Source: Vibrio nitrifigilis
GTDB taxonomy: Bacteria; Pseudomonadota; Gammaproteobacteria; Enterobacterales; Vibrionaceae
DNA length: 64,000 nt
Assembly (NCBI RefSeq): GCF_015686695.1
Contig: NZ_JADPMR010000001.1
Coordinates: 1,984,001 to 2,048,000 of the forward strand
Direction of reading: 5' to 3'
The notes under the pieces were generated by a model. It had not been told where the DNA came from and searched no databases. It saw only the letters and a list, made by a program, of their open reading frames with translations. The translations under genes and the position numbers were made by a program. Below are positions 45,403-54,341 of the stretch, piece by piece. Numbering within the stretch: position 1 is the stretch's first letter; each line of letters opens with the position of its first letter.

Positions 45403-46773
45403 TTGTTAAAACAGTTTAAATGCAGCCCTTCAACCTTTTGCCTGCTTACGTTAATTTATGGCCTGTTCAGTTTTATGGTGGTAAACCTCATGACTGATCG
45501 ATTTGTCGATGAGCAAATTCAGCAAGCTAAATCGTCTATTCAACATGATCTTGCACTCGTTAGATACAGTATTGAAGCGAATATTTACCGCGATGCCTAT
45601 CTCGCTGACAGTTTTTCCACATTGGTGGCCCTCAACCCTGAATTTGCAAAGAAAAACTGGAACTCATTAGCAGAGCAATTTCTGTCTAAATCTTCTTTTG
45701 TGCGTAATATTGGCCTTGCCCCAAATGATGTCATCTCATACATGTATCCGATAAAGGGGAATGAAAAAGCGATAGGGTTAGATTTTAGAACCGTTCCTGA
45801 ACAGTACAAAACCGTCCAACTTGCGAAAGAAAGCAAAAAAGTCTTTATTGCTGGACCGTTAGATCTAGTGCAAGGAGGTCGAGGAATTATTGCCCGTTAC
45901 CCCATTTTTACCGACCTGCCTCATATGAATGATTACTGGGGTACGCTCAGTGTAGTAATTAACTATGAAGCACTCATTAATGCGTCGAAGCTTCATACAC
46001 TTAAAGGCGCTCAAATTGCACTCGTAGCAAACGACAATAACAATACAAATGGCAGATTGATTGAAGGTGAACAGTCTGTATTAACTGAACCGGACCTCGA
46101 TTATCCTATCTATTTACCTAACAAAAGTTGGCGTTTATATGCTAAGTACGGTGACTTTGATGAAGTAAAAAGTGTGAGTACTTTCAAGAGTCTATTCATA
46201 TCATTCGGAGTTATTTCCTTTTCTATCGGTTATATTTTATTGCTCTTTATTTTGAATAATTACCTGAAAGTACAAAAGCTTTCCTTACATGATGAACTGA
46301 CACATTTGCCTAATCGGCGATATTTGCTCAATACCATGAATCAAGTCATGTCTAAATCGGGCTCTGCGGTACAATTTTCGGTGTTGAATATTGATTTAAA
46401 CAGCTTTAAGAAAATTAATGATTCCTTTGGCCATGATGCTGGTGACCAAGTACTAAAACATGTTGCTGCTGCTCTGACTCACTGTTTAAGAGCATCTGAT
46501 TTTATTTCCAGAATTGGTGGCGATGAGTTTGTGGTGATTTTATTTAGAACCAATAAGAATAGCGATATCGAAAAAATCATTGAGAAAATTCATCTGTATT
46601 TACAATCTAACCCGCTACCGTGGAAAGAAGAGTACATACAGATAACCGTAAGTATCGGCTATTATAGCTTTATAGGGGAAGCTGATCCTTTCCTCATCGA
46701 CACAATCTTATCTTCGGCAGATAAGAGTATGTATGAGCAAAAAGCGCGATTTAAGCATCAATCCAGCGAGTAG
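45403..46773 (+). CDS. CHASE-domain diguanylate cyclase
   Basis: 456 residues. Membrane helix 9-31, periplasmic CHASE-like sensor about 40-230 (SYMYPIKGNEKAIGLDF, IIARYPIF), second helix 262-284, GGDEF domain from 292. The active site is intact (RIGGDEF, 372-376) and the inhibitory RxxD site is RASD at 363-366, so it should make c-di-GMP and be product-inhibited. The likely start is TTG 45403 since the next ATG lies inside the first helix. Signal unknown. Confidence 0.88.
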   Translation: MLKQFKCSPSTFCLLTLIYGLFSFMVVNLMTDRFVDEQIQQAKSSIQHDLALVRYSIEANIYRDAYLADSFSTLVALNPEFAKKNWNSLAEQFLSKSSFVRNIGLAPNDVISYMYPIKGNEKAIGLDFRTVPEQYKTVQLAKESKKVFIAGPLDLVQGGRGIIARYPIFTDLPHMNDYWGTLSVVINYEALINASKLHTLKGAQIALVANDNNNTNGRLIEGEQSVLTEPDLDYPIYLPNKSWRLYAKYGDFDEVKSVSTFKSLFISFGVISFSIGYILLLFILNNYLKVQKLSLHDELTHLPNRRYLLNTMNQVMSKSGSAVQFSVLNIDLNSFKKINDSFGHDAGDQVLKHVAAALTHCLRASDFISRIGGDEFVVILFRTNKNSDIEKIIEKIHLYLQSNPLPWKEEYIQITVSIGYYSFIGEADPFLIDTILSSADKSMYEQKARFKHQSSE

Positions 46774-46856
46774 AGGCTCAGGATCAATCAACAGTAAACC
46801 TGCGCCCTACATTGCACTCTTATCACCGCCAGCCAGAATTTTTTACTCTTCACCTC

Positions 46857-46900
46857 TAATTGATACCAATTTGATACCTTTGTGAGACCAATTTGATACT
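46857..46900 (+). promoter_or_regulatory. Array 2: four 11-bp phased GATACC units
   Basis: Contiguous units TAATTGATACC, AATTTGATACC, TTTGTGAGACC (weak) and AATTTGATACT. Same motif and same 11-bp period as 41501-41555, and the same orientation relative to the downstream gene, whose ATG is 113 bases away. Likely binding sites for one regulator acting on both genes. Confidence 0.7.
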
Positions 46901-47013
46901 AATTATCACGTTACTTATCATTAAAATGGATGTTGCTCACACAAAGATGAATTGCATTATTCATGCATTACATCAGTATTCAATCTTAGTCACTTCAGTT
47001 AAAGAGGCGATAT

Positions 47014-47404
47014 ATGTCCAGGCCAAACCCAAACAATTTTAATGGCTTATTTGAAAAGACAGGCACATCCACTTGCCAAATAATTTTTGGAGAAAAACAC
47101 TACATTCCGGATGAAAATACGTTAATCAATTTATACGGTTCCAATGATTTAACTTATACGGCAACGAATTTAACGACCAATATCCCTAGCCTATTACAAT
47201 CGGGAGCATGTCTAGCAAGCGGAATAAATTCCCAGTTTTTATACCTAATTACAAATCGACGCAAATATCGAGTAGAGAGTCATGATGTGATGGTTCAATA
47301 TAATTTTTTTAGGTCGTATTCATCCAGTACCAGACATCATTTTAGAAAGTATTCCATCGGGTAAAGACATCACGCTAGGAGGAGGACCAAAGCCATTAGA
47401 TTAA
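47014..47404 (+). pseudogene. Unknown gene, frameshifted at a T7 run
   Basis: ATG 47014 with AAAGAGG seven bases upstream opens MSRPNPNNFNGLFEKTGTS... through YRVESHDVMVQYNF. At the T7 run 47304-47310 the plausible reading changes frame to LGRIHPVPDIILESIPSGKD...GPKPLD, stop at 47402. The uncorrected frame continues with low-complexity residues to 47364. Not recognised; no signal peptide or membrane helix. Further open codons in the next frame (to about 47522, ending AFTDDELSYLVS) suggest an even longer original protein. Either a true frameshift, slippage, or a sequencing error. Confidence 0.6.
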
Positions 47405-47540
47405 ACACTAAGGTACTTAGAAAAATACAGCAATCTGATGGGTCGTGCTACAGTAAATTTGAAAGGTTAATAAGCTCACCCGCTGCTTTCACAGATGATG
47501 AGCTTAGTTATTTAGTCAGTTAACTATTTAATGTATGAAA

Positions 47541-49745
47541 TTAGAATTTCATCGATGCGGTTAGATGTGCTTGTAAAGGTGCTCCCAAAAAGGCCATAGC
47601 TCCAGCACTAGAATCACCATATAACGATCTAGGGAATGACGCAGCCCAGTAACGTTTATTGGTCACGTTATCGACCGACAAACTCAATGTAAGCGGTTTG
47701 TTATAAAAACGTTTTGTGATGTATTTTGCACCAAGATCCAATGTCGTATAAGCACTCATCCACACGTCATTATCTGCGTTGCCAGCGCGTTTCCCGACAT
47801 AATGAACATTAGCATTGATAGAAAGTCCAGGCACAACATCAAAATCGTATTCAGTCAGCACATTCGCCTGCCACTCAGGGACACCGACAACGCGTTTACC
47901 CTCAGTTGAATCACTATAAGAATCGGTTAACGTCGCATCTAACCAAGTGGCATTCGCCATGATTTTTACTTGGCGCGTAACATTGCCGTTTAGCGCCGTT
48001 TCAATACCATAGTTGCGCTGCATACCTTGGACGCGATAAATGCTATCACTACTGGCGTAAGCGAGAGGTCGCTTGATACGAAACGCTGCGAGAGACGCAT
48101 CCAATGAACCTAGGTCCTGTTTTAAACCAAGCTCAATCTGTCGACTCCGATAAGGATCGAGTGTTTCGCCATCATTCTTATAATCGTCGTCATCCACGAC
48201 CTGACCAGCTTCTAATGTATCGGAATACGCCACATAAGTCGTCGTTTCTGGAATAGGCTTAAAAATCAAAGCTTCAGTACTACTAAAACCATCATCATGA
48301 TAATTGGCTGAGTCGACATTTAATGTATCAAAATGGTTATAACTGCCCACGAGTAGCGTCGACCATTGCTCATTCCACTTAATCATGTCACCTAAAATAG
48401 CTGATTGGGTTATATTCTTTGAATTAAGTTCAATATCCCCATCGGTATAAAATACGGGTTGAGAAAAGGTTTGGGGATCGTCAATATCAATATTATTACC
48501 TAAGGTGACCTTTGAACCTGATGAATTAGCAATTGAATAGGTATTCCAAGTATATCCTGTTGTACCAATGGTTACTTGATGCTCGACTGAACCTGTATCG
48601 ATATGTCCATTTAAACGAGCTTCATTACTGATCAATTTAAAACGTCGCGCGGTTTTTTTTGTGGTTATCGTCTGTGTAAATGTACCATCACTATTCAATT
48701 TATTGGTCACACTCATCAATAAACGGTCTACTTTTTGCCCAAGAATGCCGACTTCGGCTTTCCAATTGTCATTGATATCATGTTTAAGTTTAAAACTTCC
48801 GGTCGTCGTTTTTAGATCACTACCAGCAAAACTTTGACCATAGCCCTTTTTAGTCGCATCTAAAGCACTGGGTAAGCCGGTCGAGCTTGAGTAATAAAAA
48901 CCACCAGGATAGCCATACTTTTTGTAGCGATAGTAACTCGCATTCAGCTCAATAGTGGTTTTGTCTGTTGGGTGGAGATCAAATGCGGCGCCAACAGCCT
49001 TACGGTCTATTTGAGAACCTGAGACATAACCGTCTCCCTGCTCTTTGATAACATTAATACGATATCCCATGTATTGATTTGGCGTTCCCCCCAAATCAAC
49101 GGTCGCTTCTCGCGCCCCATTACTGTCTAATCCAATAGATACATCGTTCAGATAGTCCAAAGTAGGTCGCTTAAATTCATAGTTAAAATCACCTGCTGGT
49201 GTCGCTGGGCCATAAAGTGCGCCAGTTAAACTATGAATAATTTCAAGCCGCTCATAAAGCTCCATTGGTTGAGCCGTTGTGACGACGACATTCATACCAT
49301 CTAGGTGAGAGTTAGCCACAACGCTCCCCTCAACCCCACGACTTTGTGGACGTCCGACATCGACACCACCACGCGCTTCCATTTGGGTGGAAGAATCATA
49401 TTTCAGAGCATCGAATAACCCTTTCACATGTCGATCTTTTAAAAAAGCGCTATTCATTACTGCGGCCGAATATGGGAGATCACTTAAAGCCAGCTCACCT
49501 AAAGGATCAACCGTTAGCACATCAGGTCTAAACTCAGTCTGTGTTTCATTTTCTCCATATACAACGACGGTATTATCAGCGTTTACTGTCGATTTGGTTG
49601 AAGGTTTGCGCTTACTGGAAGAAGAGTGGGATTGAGATGTGGTTACTTGATCATTTGCTAAAGACGGCATAGAAACGATATTACCTAGACACAAAGCACC
49701 AATAATAGCCGCTAGGTTATTGCGTTGAATTTTTTTCATTGACAT
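47541..49745 (-). CDS. TonB-dependent outer-membrane receptor
   Basis: 734 residues. Signal peptide to about ...SLAND, plug domain 60-200 (ALSDLPYSAAVMNSAFLKD, RGVEGSVVANSHLDGMN), 22-strand barrel after it, and the C-terminal aromatic ending SMKF. The plug style is that of siderophore receptors. No siderophore genes lie near; the divergent neighbour is a nitroreductase-type flavoprotein. A clear Fur box was not found in the AT-rich upstream region. Confidence 0.88.
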   Translation of the reverse strand: MSMKKIQRNNLAAIIGALCLGNIVSMPSLANDQVTTSQSHSSSSKRKPSTKSTVNADNTVVVYGENETQTEFRPDVLTVDPLGELALSDLPYSAAVMNSAFLKDRHVKGLFDALKYDSSTQMEARGGVDVGRPQSRGVEGSVVANSHLDGMNVVVTTAQPMELYERLEIIHSLTGALYGPATPAGDFNYEFKRPTLDYLNDVSIGLDSNGAREATVDLGGTPNQYMGYRINVIKEQGDGYVSGSQIDRKAVGAAFDLHPTDKTTIELNASYYRYKKYGYPGGFYYSSSTGLPSALDATKKGYGQSFAGSDLKTTTGSFKLKHDINDNWKAEVGILGQKVDRLLMSVTNKLNSDGTFTQTITTKKTARRFKLISNEARLNGHIDTGSVEHQVTIGTTGYTWNTYSIANSSGSKVTLGNNIDIDDPQTFSQPVFYTDGDIELNSKNITQSAILGDMIKWNEQWSTLLVGSYNHFDTLNVDSANYHDDGFSSTEALIFKPIPETTTYVAYSDTLEAGQVVDDDDYKNDGETLDPYRSRQIELGLKQDLGSLDASLAAFRIKRPLAYASSDSIYRVQGMQRNYGIETALNGNVTRQVKIMANATWLDATLTDSYSDSTEGKRVVGVPEWQANVLTEYDFDVVPGLSINANVHYVGKRAGNADNDVWMSAYTTLDLGAKYITKRFYNKPLTLSLSVDNVTNKRYWAASFPRSLYGDSSAGAMAFLGAPLQAHLTASMKF

Positions 49746-50399
49746 TGTCCGAATGTAATTAGTAAAGACTAAACACCACCAACACTGATGATATTTATGA
49801 TTACAAAGACGTTCTGTTTATTAAAATTACGACTGGAATTAATAATTGAAGAATAATTAGGGATATATTTTTATTGATTTAACTCAATCCGACACCATTA
49901 ATATAATTAAATCTATTATTTACCATTTAATTAACAGCATCTGTTGCATTTAGTTTCAATAGTTTATAAATCAAAGTCAATTTGCTTTACAGTAACTGAC
50001 ATATATAAATAAAAATAACCCTTATAACATGAGAAAAATAATTTGATAAAAATGAAAATTAATTCTATTTTTTGGTTTTTGAGCAAATTAATACATAAAA
50101 ATCACAAAGCATTAACGATTGGTTATGTTATTTAAAATAAAATATATACAATTAAGACAATTACGAAAAAAACACTTAATGTTAGTAATTATAATATCTG
50201 TATATATTGTTAATGAAAATTATATTCATTGAGATTATTTCAAATAGGTTAATTCATTATTACTATAAATTAATATATTAATCCTTTCCGTTAAAATTCT
50301 CCTAAAGAGTATATTTCTAGTTGGCGTTTTTGATAAACATAGATAGAGTAAAGTTTGCACATCTATCAATATTTGTCCCGATGGAGAAAGGAGAAATAC
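49746..50399. other. 650-bp AT-rich divergent promoter region
   Basis: No gene on either strand. A 19-bp inverted repeat AATGAA-N7-TTCATT lies at 50212-50230 and could be an operator, only loosely Fur-like. Confidence 0.5.
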
Positions 50400-51140
50400 A
50401 TGAACGACGTACTTAAAACCTTATATTCACATAAAAGTGAACGTAGTTTTTTAACTAAGCCTGTCCCAGATGACGTATTGGACAATGTTATTCAATCGGC
50501 ATATCAAGCCCCCACGTCAATCAACTCACAACAGGTATCGGTTTTAGTGGTGCGTAATGCTGAACGTCGCCAACGTTTGTCTGAGTTATGCGGTGGGCAA
50601 CCTTGGATTGCCAAAGCGCCAGTATTTTTGGTATTTATCATCGATATGTATAAAACAGAACTTGGCATGAAAGCGGTCAGTGAGGAACAAAAAGCAACAG
50701 AAAGTATTGAAAGTATCATTTCAGGCTCAACTGATGTAGGTATTGCTTTAACTAGCGCATTAATTGCAGCTCGCTCGCAAGGTTTAGGTGGCGTTCCTAT
50801 TGGTGGCGTACGCTTAAATCCTAGTAAAATGATCGAGGAACTCGACCTCCCCCATCATACCTTCGCCGTCGCCGGGTTATCTCTTGGTTATGTTGATAAA
50901 CCTGCACACATTAAACCACGCTTACCAATGGAAACATTTCGTCATGAAGAACAATATCGCAGTGATGGTATGAAAGATAACATCGAGTACTACAACAAAA
51001 AAATTACTGCGCATTGGGAAACGATTGGTCGAGCTGATGGTGAATCTTGGAGCCAATCGATTTCCGGATATTATAATCGTATTTACTATCCCGATGTTGC
51101 TTCAACTTTAATTAAACAAGGTTTTAGTAACAAATATTAA
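50400..51140 (+). CDS. NfsA-type NADPH-dependent nitro/flavin reductase
   Basis: 246 residues, FMN flavoprotein of the NfsA/FRP nitroreductase group. N-terminal HKSERSFLTKPVPDDVLDNVI, APTSINSQQVSVLVV for FMN binding, and GLGGVPIGGVR are hallmarks. ATG 50400 has AGGAGA six bases upstream and is chosen over the reading from 50355. Divergent from the TonB receptor gene, so a role in iron-complex reduction is possible but inferred. Confidence 0.9.
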   Translation: MNDVLKTLYSHKSERSFLTKPVPDDVLDNVIQSAYQAPTSINSQQVSVLVVRNAERRQRLSELCGGQPWIAKAPVFLVFIIDMYKTELGMKAVSEEQKATESIESIISGSTDVGIALTSALIAARSQGLGGVPIGGVRLNPSKMIEELDLPHHTFAVAGLSLGYVDKPAHIKPRLPMETFRHEEQYRSDGMKDNIEYYNKKITAHWETIGRADGESWSQSISGYYNRIYYPDVASTLIKQGFSNKY

Positions 51141-51166
51141 CCTGTTTAATACTAAATTATTTCAAC

Positions 51167-51192
51167 GCCTCACAGTTCGTGGGGCTTTTTAT
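51167..51192 (+). terminator. Terminator of the nitroreductase gene
   Basis: GCCTCAC / GTGGGGC (one G-T pair), 5-base loop, then T5, 27 bases past the stop. Confidence 0.8.
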
Positions 51193-51377
51193 TCAATAAG
51201 TAGCTTATAGATCTCTATTCCCCTACGTTAATTTCACACTATCTTTTAATTTCCGTGACATGAAAGAACACCGTTGGGTTAGATTACACCTAACCACTGC
51301 CTAAAAAATAATGAGTAATCACTGGCAGATAATAGAACGTTAATACAGAGGTAACTGTCAATAGTTGGCTGAATATT

Positions 51378-51599
51378 ATGACGATACAAACTTTTATAGC
51401 ACGTAGTAAACAGAGCTTTGACGATTTTATTGAATCAGGTTTTGCGCAACAGCGTTGTAGCATCCATTGCCAATTCTCTCGTCAGCAATTAAATGAATTA
51501 GATTTGTGCCGTTTGGAAAGAACGAATGTGGTTACTTTGTCTTTTTCTATCGATGGTAAAATGTTTAAGCAGGGCCAAGCATGGTCAAAAAAACATTAG
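51378..51599 (+). CDS. Small hypothetical protein (73 aa)
   Basis: MTIQTFIARSKQSFDDFIES, then CSIHCQFSRQQLNELDLCR, with four cysteines. Not recognised. No strong ribosome site, but codon composition and the palindrome right after its stop favour a gene. Moderate to low confidence. Confidence 0.4.
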   Translation: MTIQTFIARSKQSFDDFIESGFAQQRCSIHCQFSRQQLNELDLCRLERTNVVTLSFSIDGKMFKQGQAWSKKH

Positions 51600-51606
51600 C
51601 CTAAGA

Positions 51607-51629
51607 TTGGGGCCAACAAATGGCCCCAA
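51607..51629. terminator. Palindrome between convergent small genes
   Basis: TTGGGGCCA / TGGCCCCAA with a 5-base loop, 8 bases from each of two converging stop codons. No T tract, so termination is inferred from position. Confidence 0.5.
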
Positions 51630-51636
51630 CGCAGAA

Positions 51637-51846
51637 TTATTCGACACCAACCATAACATTAGATGCTTTAATAATTGCAGTAGCAGGCTTACCTACCTCA
51701 ATCCCTAACGAACGTACTGCACCAAGCGTAATAACTGAAGCAATCACCAAACCATCCGCCAATTCGATTAAAATTTCGGCATTAACAGCCCCTTCATCGA
51801 TGGCTTTAACTATCCCTGTAAATTGGTTTCTAGCGCTAATTTTCAT
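51637..51846 (-). CDS. Molbindin (Mop/TOBE-domain molybdate-binding protein)
   Basis: 69 residues, a single Mop domain: MKISARNQFTGIVKAIDEGAVNAEI...IASVITLGAVRSLGIEVGKPATAIIKASNVMV (in parts). It binds molybdate or tungstate oxyanions as a hexamer for storage or homeostasis in the cytoplasm. AGGGAATAATT precedes the ATG. No mod transporter genes adjoin. Confidence 0.92.
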   Translation of the reverse strand: MKISARNQFTGIVKAIDEGAVNAEILIELADGLVIASVITLGAVRSLGIEVGKPATAIIKASNVMVGVE

Positions 51847-52193
51847 AATTATTCCCTTATAATCATGTTGTTAAAATAAATGTATATTATGCTTAACCTA
51901 GTAATCAGAGCTCATCTACTTGTCATCGCTCAAGCTCAAGTAGGGCGTATATGCTGATAAGCACATATTGATACTATTGAATAACCTTAACAAAAACAAG
52001 TGTTAATGATATTAGAGGGGATTTCTATAAGTACGGTGATTGTTATCGATGCAACAAATAATCCCCCTAAACAAGTGGGATAGATCAGATTTTGACAAAT
52101 TTAAAGTAAAACACCTAATTAGGGTAATACCCCCTAGTAACGGTCTTGATTATCATGTCGGTTTAGAACAGCTCTGTCACAGGACACGATCAG
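51847..52193. other. Spacer between molbindin and GGDEF genes
   Basis: No gene or clear regulatory motif recognised. Confidence 0.4.
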
Positions 52194-53270
52194 ATGGGCC
52201 TAGGGTTAACAGTGTCATCACCATTCGAAGATTGGTTTTTTAAAAGCCGTATTCTCCAAGTACGCTATACCATGATGTGTACTGCAATTCTGTACATAAT
52301 TTATTGTTTTATTGAAGAAACAATGGAGCTTCCCGATGGATTATTTCGTTGCTTACTGCATGGTGTGATAGTTCCGATTGGATTATTCATCATAACGGCC
52401 CTGACCTTTTTCCCAAACGCTTATCCCGTGATGCGCGTTATGCTCTTCACTGCGCCGATTACCACTATTACAGCTAACCTCTATTTTAATTTACATACGG
52501 AATCCTTTGCTTATTTAGCACCAGAAATTTACCTTAATGTTTTATGGGTCTTTGTTATGTCTGGCTTATCTTTAACATTAGCCACCTTCAGCATCCTCAT
52601 CTGTTTTCTCATTACGATATTTATAACTCTCAGTGAGAGTTATATGCCGAGTATTGATATGGCATTGCATTATCTTTGGATGGCATCTGCAGCTGTATTT
52701 GGAATTATCACATACACATTATTACGTCACTCCAGCCATCAAATATACTTGAATCAGTGTCACTTAGAAGAAAAAGCCTCTTCCGACACAATGACTAATG
52801 TATGGAGTCACGATTCTTTGGCTCGTTTTTTCGATGAAATGAGACTCTCTGATACACAAAACATTGCGATAATGATGGTCGATATTGACCATTTTAAACG
52901 CCTCAATGATCGACTTGGTCACGTTGCAGGACATTATGTGCTCGTCGAATTTGCTGCGTTATTGAAAGAGAATTGTCGAGGTTATGATTATGTTGGCCGC
53001 TACGGTGGGGAGACGTTTTGTATTTTACTGCCTAAAACTCCGCTTAACCAGGCTAGACTCATTGCCGAATCACTTCGTGCCATTATCGCCGACCATAAAT
53101 TTAGCCAAAGTATTTCTTTAACTGCTAGTATTGGTGTCGCTATGGTAGAGCCTAATCACGATTTCGATACCATTGTTGAACTCACCGACCAAGCTTTATT
53201 TAAAGCCAAACACGATGGCCGCAATAGTGTTGTGATGGTTAATGAAGACCACCAGTATCAGCTGATTTAA
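52194..53270 (+). CDS. Membrane diguanylate cyclase with GGETF active-site variant
   Basis: 358 residues. Six hydrophobic helices in residues 25-185 form a membrane sensor; GGDEF domain from about 205. The signature reads RYGGETF (271-275): the metal-binding third position is Glu, but the fourth is Thr instead of Glu. The inhibitory RxxD site is present (RGYD). MVDIDHFKRLNDRLGHVAGH is intact. It may be active or reduced in activity; this cannot be told from sequence. Its 3' end overlaps the convergent transporter gene by 32 bases. Confidence 0.87.
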   Translation: MGLGLTVSSPFEDWFFKSRILQVRYTMMCTAILYIIYCFIEETMELPDGLFRCLLHGVIVPIGLFIITALTFFPNAYPVMRVMLFTAPITTITANLYFNLHTESFAYLAPEIYLNVLWVFVMSGLSLTLATFSILICFLITIFITLSESYMPSIDMALHYLWMASAAVFGIITYTLLRHSSHQIYLNQCHLEEKASSDTMTNVWSHDSLARFFDEMRLSDTQNIAIMMVDIDHFKRLNDRLGHVAGHYVLVEFAALLKENCRGYDYVGRYGGETFCILLPKTPLNQARLIAESLRAIIADHKFSQSISLTASIGVAMVEPNHDFDTIVELTDQALFKAKHDGRNSVVMVNEDHQYQLI

Positions 53271-54174
53271 TCTGGTTGATTAACGGAGTTTTTTTGATAA
53301 CTGTCGGTTGAGACAACGATTGCAGCGCCAAGCAGATGGCAATACTTACAATCCCGACCCATCCATACCACCCGAGCGTTTCTTTCACAATGGTCACAGC
53401 CAGTACCGTTGCAACAACAGGCTCGAACAAACTGAGTAACGTTGCTGAACTGGCGGTAACCGTTTTTAACCCATAGCCAAAAAGAAGATACCCTAACCCC
53501 ATAGGGATAAGGGCCATATAGCCTCCGACAAATAACGAAGACATTTGAGAGAACAGGGTATCTCCGGTAAGAAAAAGGCTTGGCAGTAATAGCATCGAAC
53601 TAAGCCCAAACAAAGTGCCGATGGCGGCTCTAGAGGGTACCCCCTGGTCAATTAACTGCTTTGCTACCCATGTATAGATCGCATAGGCAGTGCCACCTAA
53701 AATACCAACGCCAATTCCCAATAACCGGTAAGGATGTGAGCTAAACAAGGGCTCATCATGTTGACCAAAGATAAGAAAACATATTCCCACAACGCCAAAT
53801 AAAAGGCTCATCAACCACCCAATTGAGATATTGACTTTACCACCAACAAGGTGCTCTAAAGCGACAGAAGCAAAAGGCGCGGACGCGATACAAACTACCG
53901 TACCGACAGCGATTCCAGCTAAATGCATCGATGAATAAAAGGCTAACGGGTACATAGCGACGGTGATGCCACCTACCAAACACAGGGTTTTATTATCCCA
54001 TAATCGCCGGTGAGATATATGGAGCGATTTCCAGGCGATAGCAAACTGGATTATCCCGCCAAAGCCAGTAGCAAATGCACCAATCGCTAACGGGCTAACT
54101 TGGGGGATAAAGGCAGCAAAAATTCCAGAAGTTCCCCAGAAAAAAGACGCCAGCAAAATGGCTAATATACCCAT
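53239..54174 (-). CDS. DMT/EamA family transporter
   Basis: 311 residues, ten predicted membrane helices in two EamA halves; FFWGTSGIFAAFIP opens the first and the second half contains EPVVATVLAVTIVKETLGWYGWVG. Probably exports an amino acid or related metabolite; substrate unknown. Divergent from the nik operon with 167 bases between. Confidence 0.88.
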   Translation of the reverse strand: MGILAILLASFFWGTSGIFAAFIPQVSPLAIGAFATGFGGIIQFAIAWKSLHISHRRLWDNKTLCLVGGITVAMYPLAFYSSMHLAGIAVGTVVCIASAPFASVALEHLVGGKVNISIGWLMSLLFGVVGICFLIFGQHDEPLFSSHPYRLLGIGVGILGGTAYAIYTWVAKQLIDQGVPSRAAIGTLFGLSSMLLLPSLFLTGDTLFSQMSSLFVGGYMALIPMGLGYLLFGYGLKTVTASSATLLSLFEPVVATVLAVTIVKETLGWYGWVGIVSIAICLALQSLSQPTVIKKTPLINQIKSADTGGLH

Positions 54175-54264
54175 AAAACAAAATCCATCTATCGAACCCT
54201 TCTCATCTAACGGTTATAGTCAGCGTCTGAAAATACCAAACCTTTGCAATTTGTTGAATATTTA

Positions 54265-54278
54265 TTGATATAGATCGA
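54265..54278 (+). promoter_or_regulatory. FNR-like box upstream of nikA
   Basis: TTGAT-ATAG-ATCGA matches the FNR/CRP-family consensus TTGAT-N4-ATCAA at 9 of 10 positions, 7 bases before the NikR operator. FNR activates nik in E. coli anaerobically. Confidence 0.65.
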
Positions 54279-54284
54279 TGTCTT

Positions 54285-54312
54285 GTATGAACTTTTTTAT
54301 AAAATTTCATAC
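54285..54312 (+). promoter_or_regulatory. NikR operator
   Basis: GTATGA-N16-TCATAC, an exact match to the established E. coli NikR half-sites and spacing. It lies 29 bases before the nikA start and would overlap the promoter, consistent with nickel-dependent repression by the NikR encoded at the end of the operon. Confidence 0.92.
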
Positions 54313-54341
54313 CACATCATTCTAGATAACGGACCATCGCT

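Noticed and set aside
47471..47506. AAGCTCA...TGAGCTT hairpin as terminator of the TonB receptor gene
   Set aside because: The loop is over 20 bases and no T tract follows on the minus strand.
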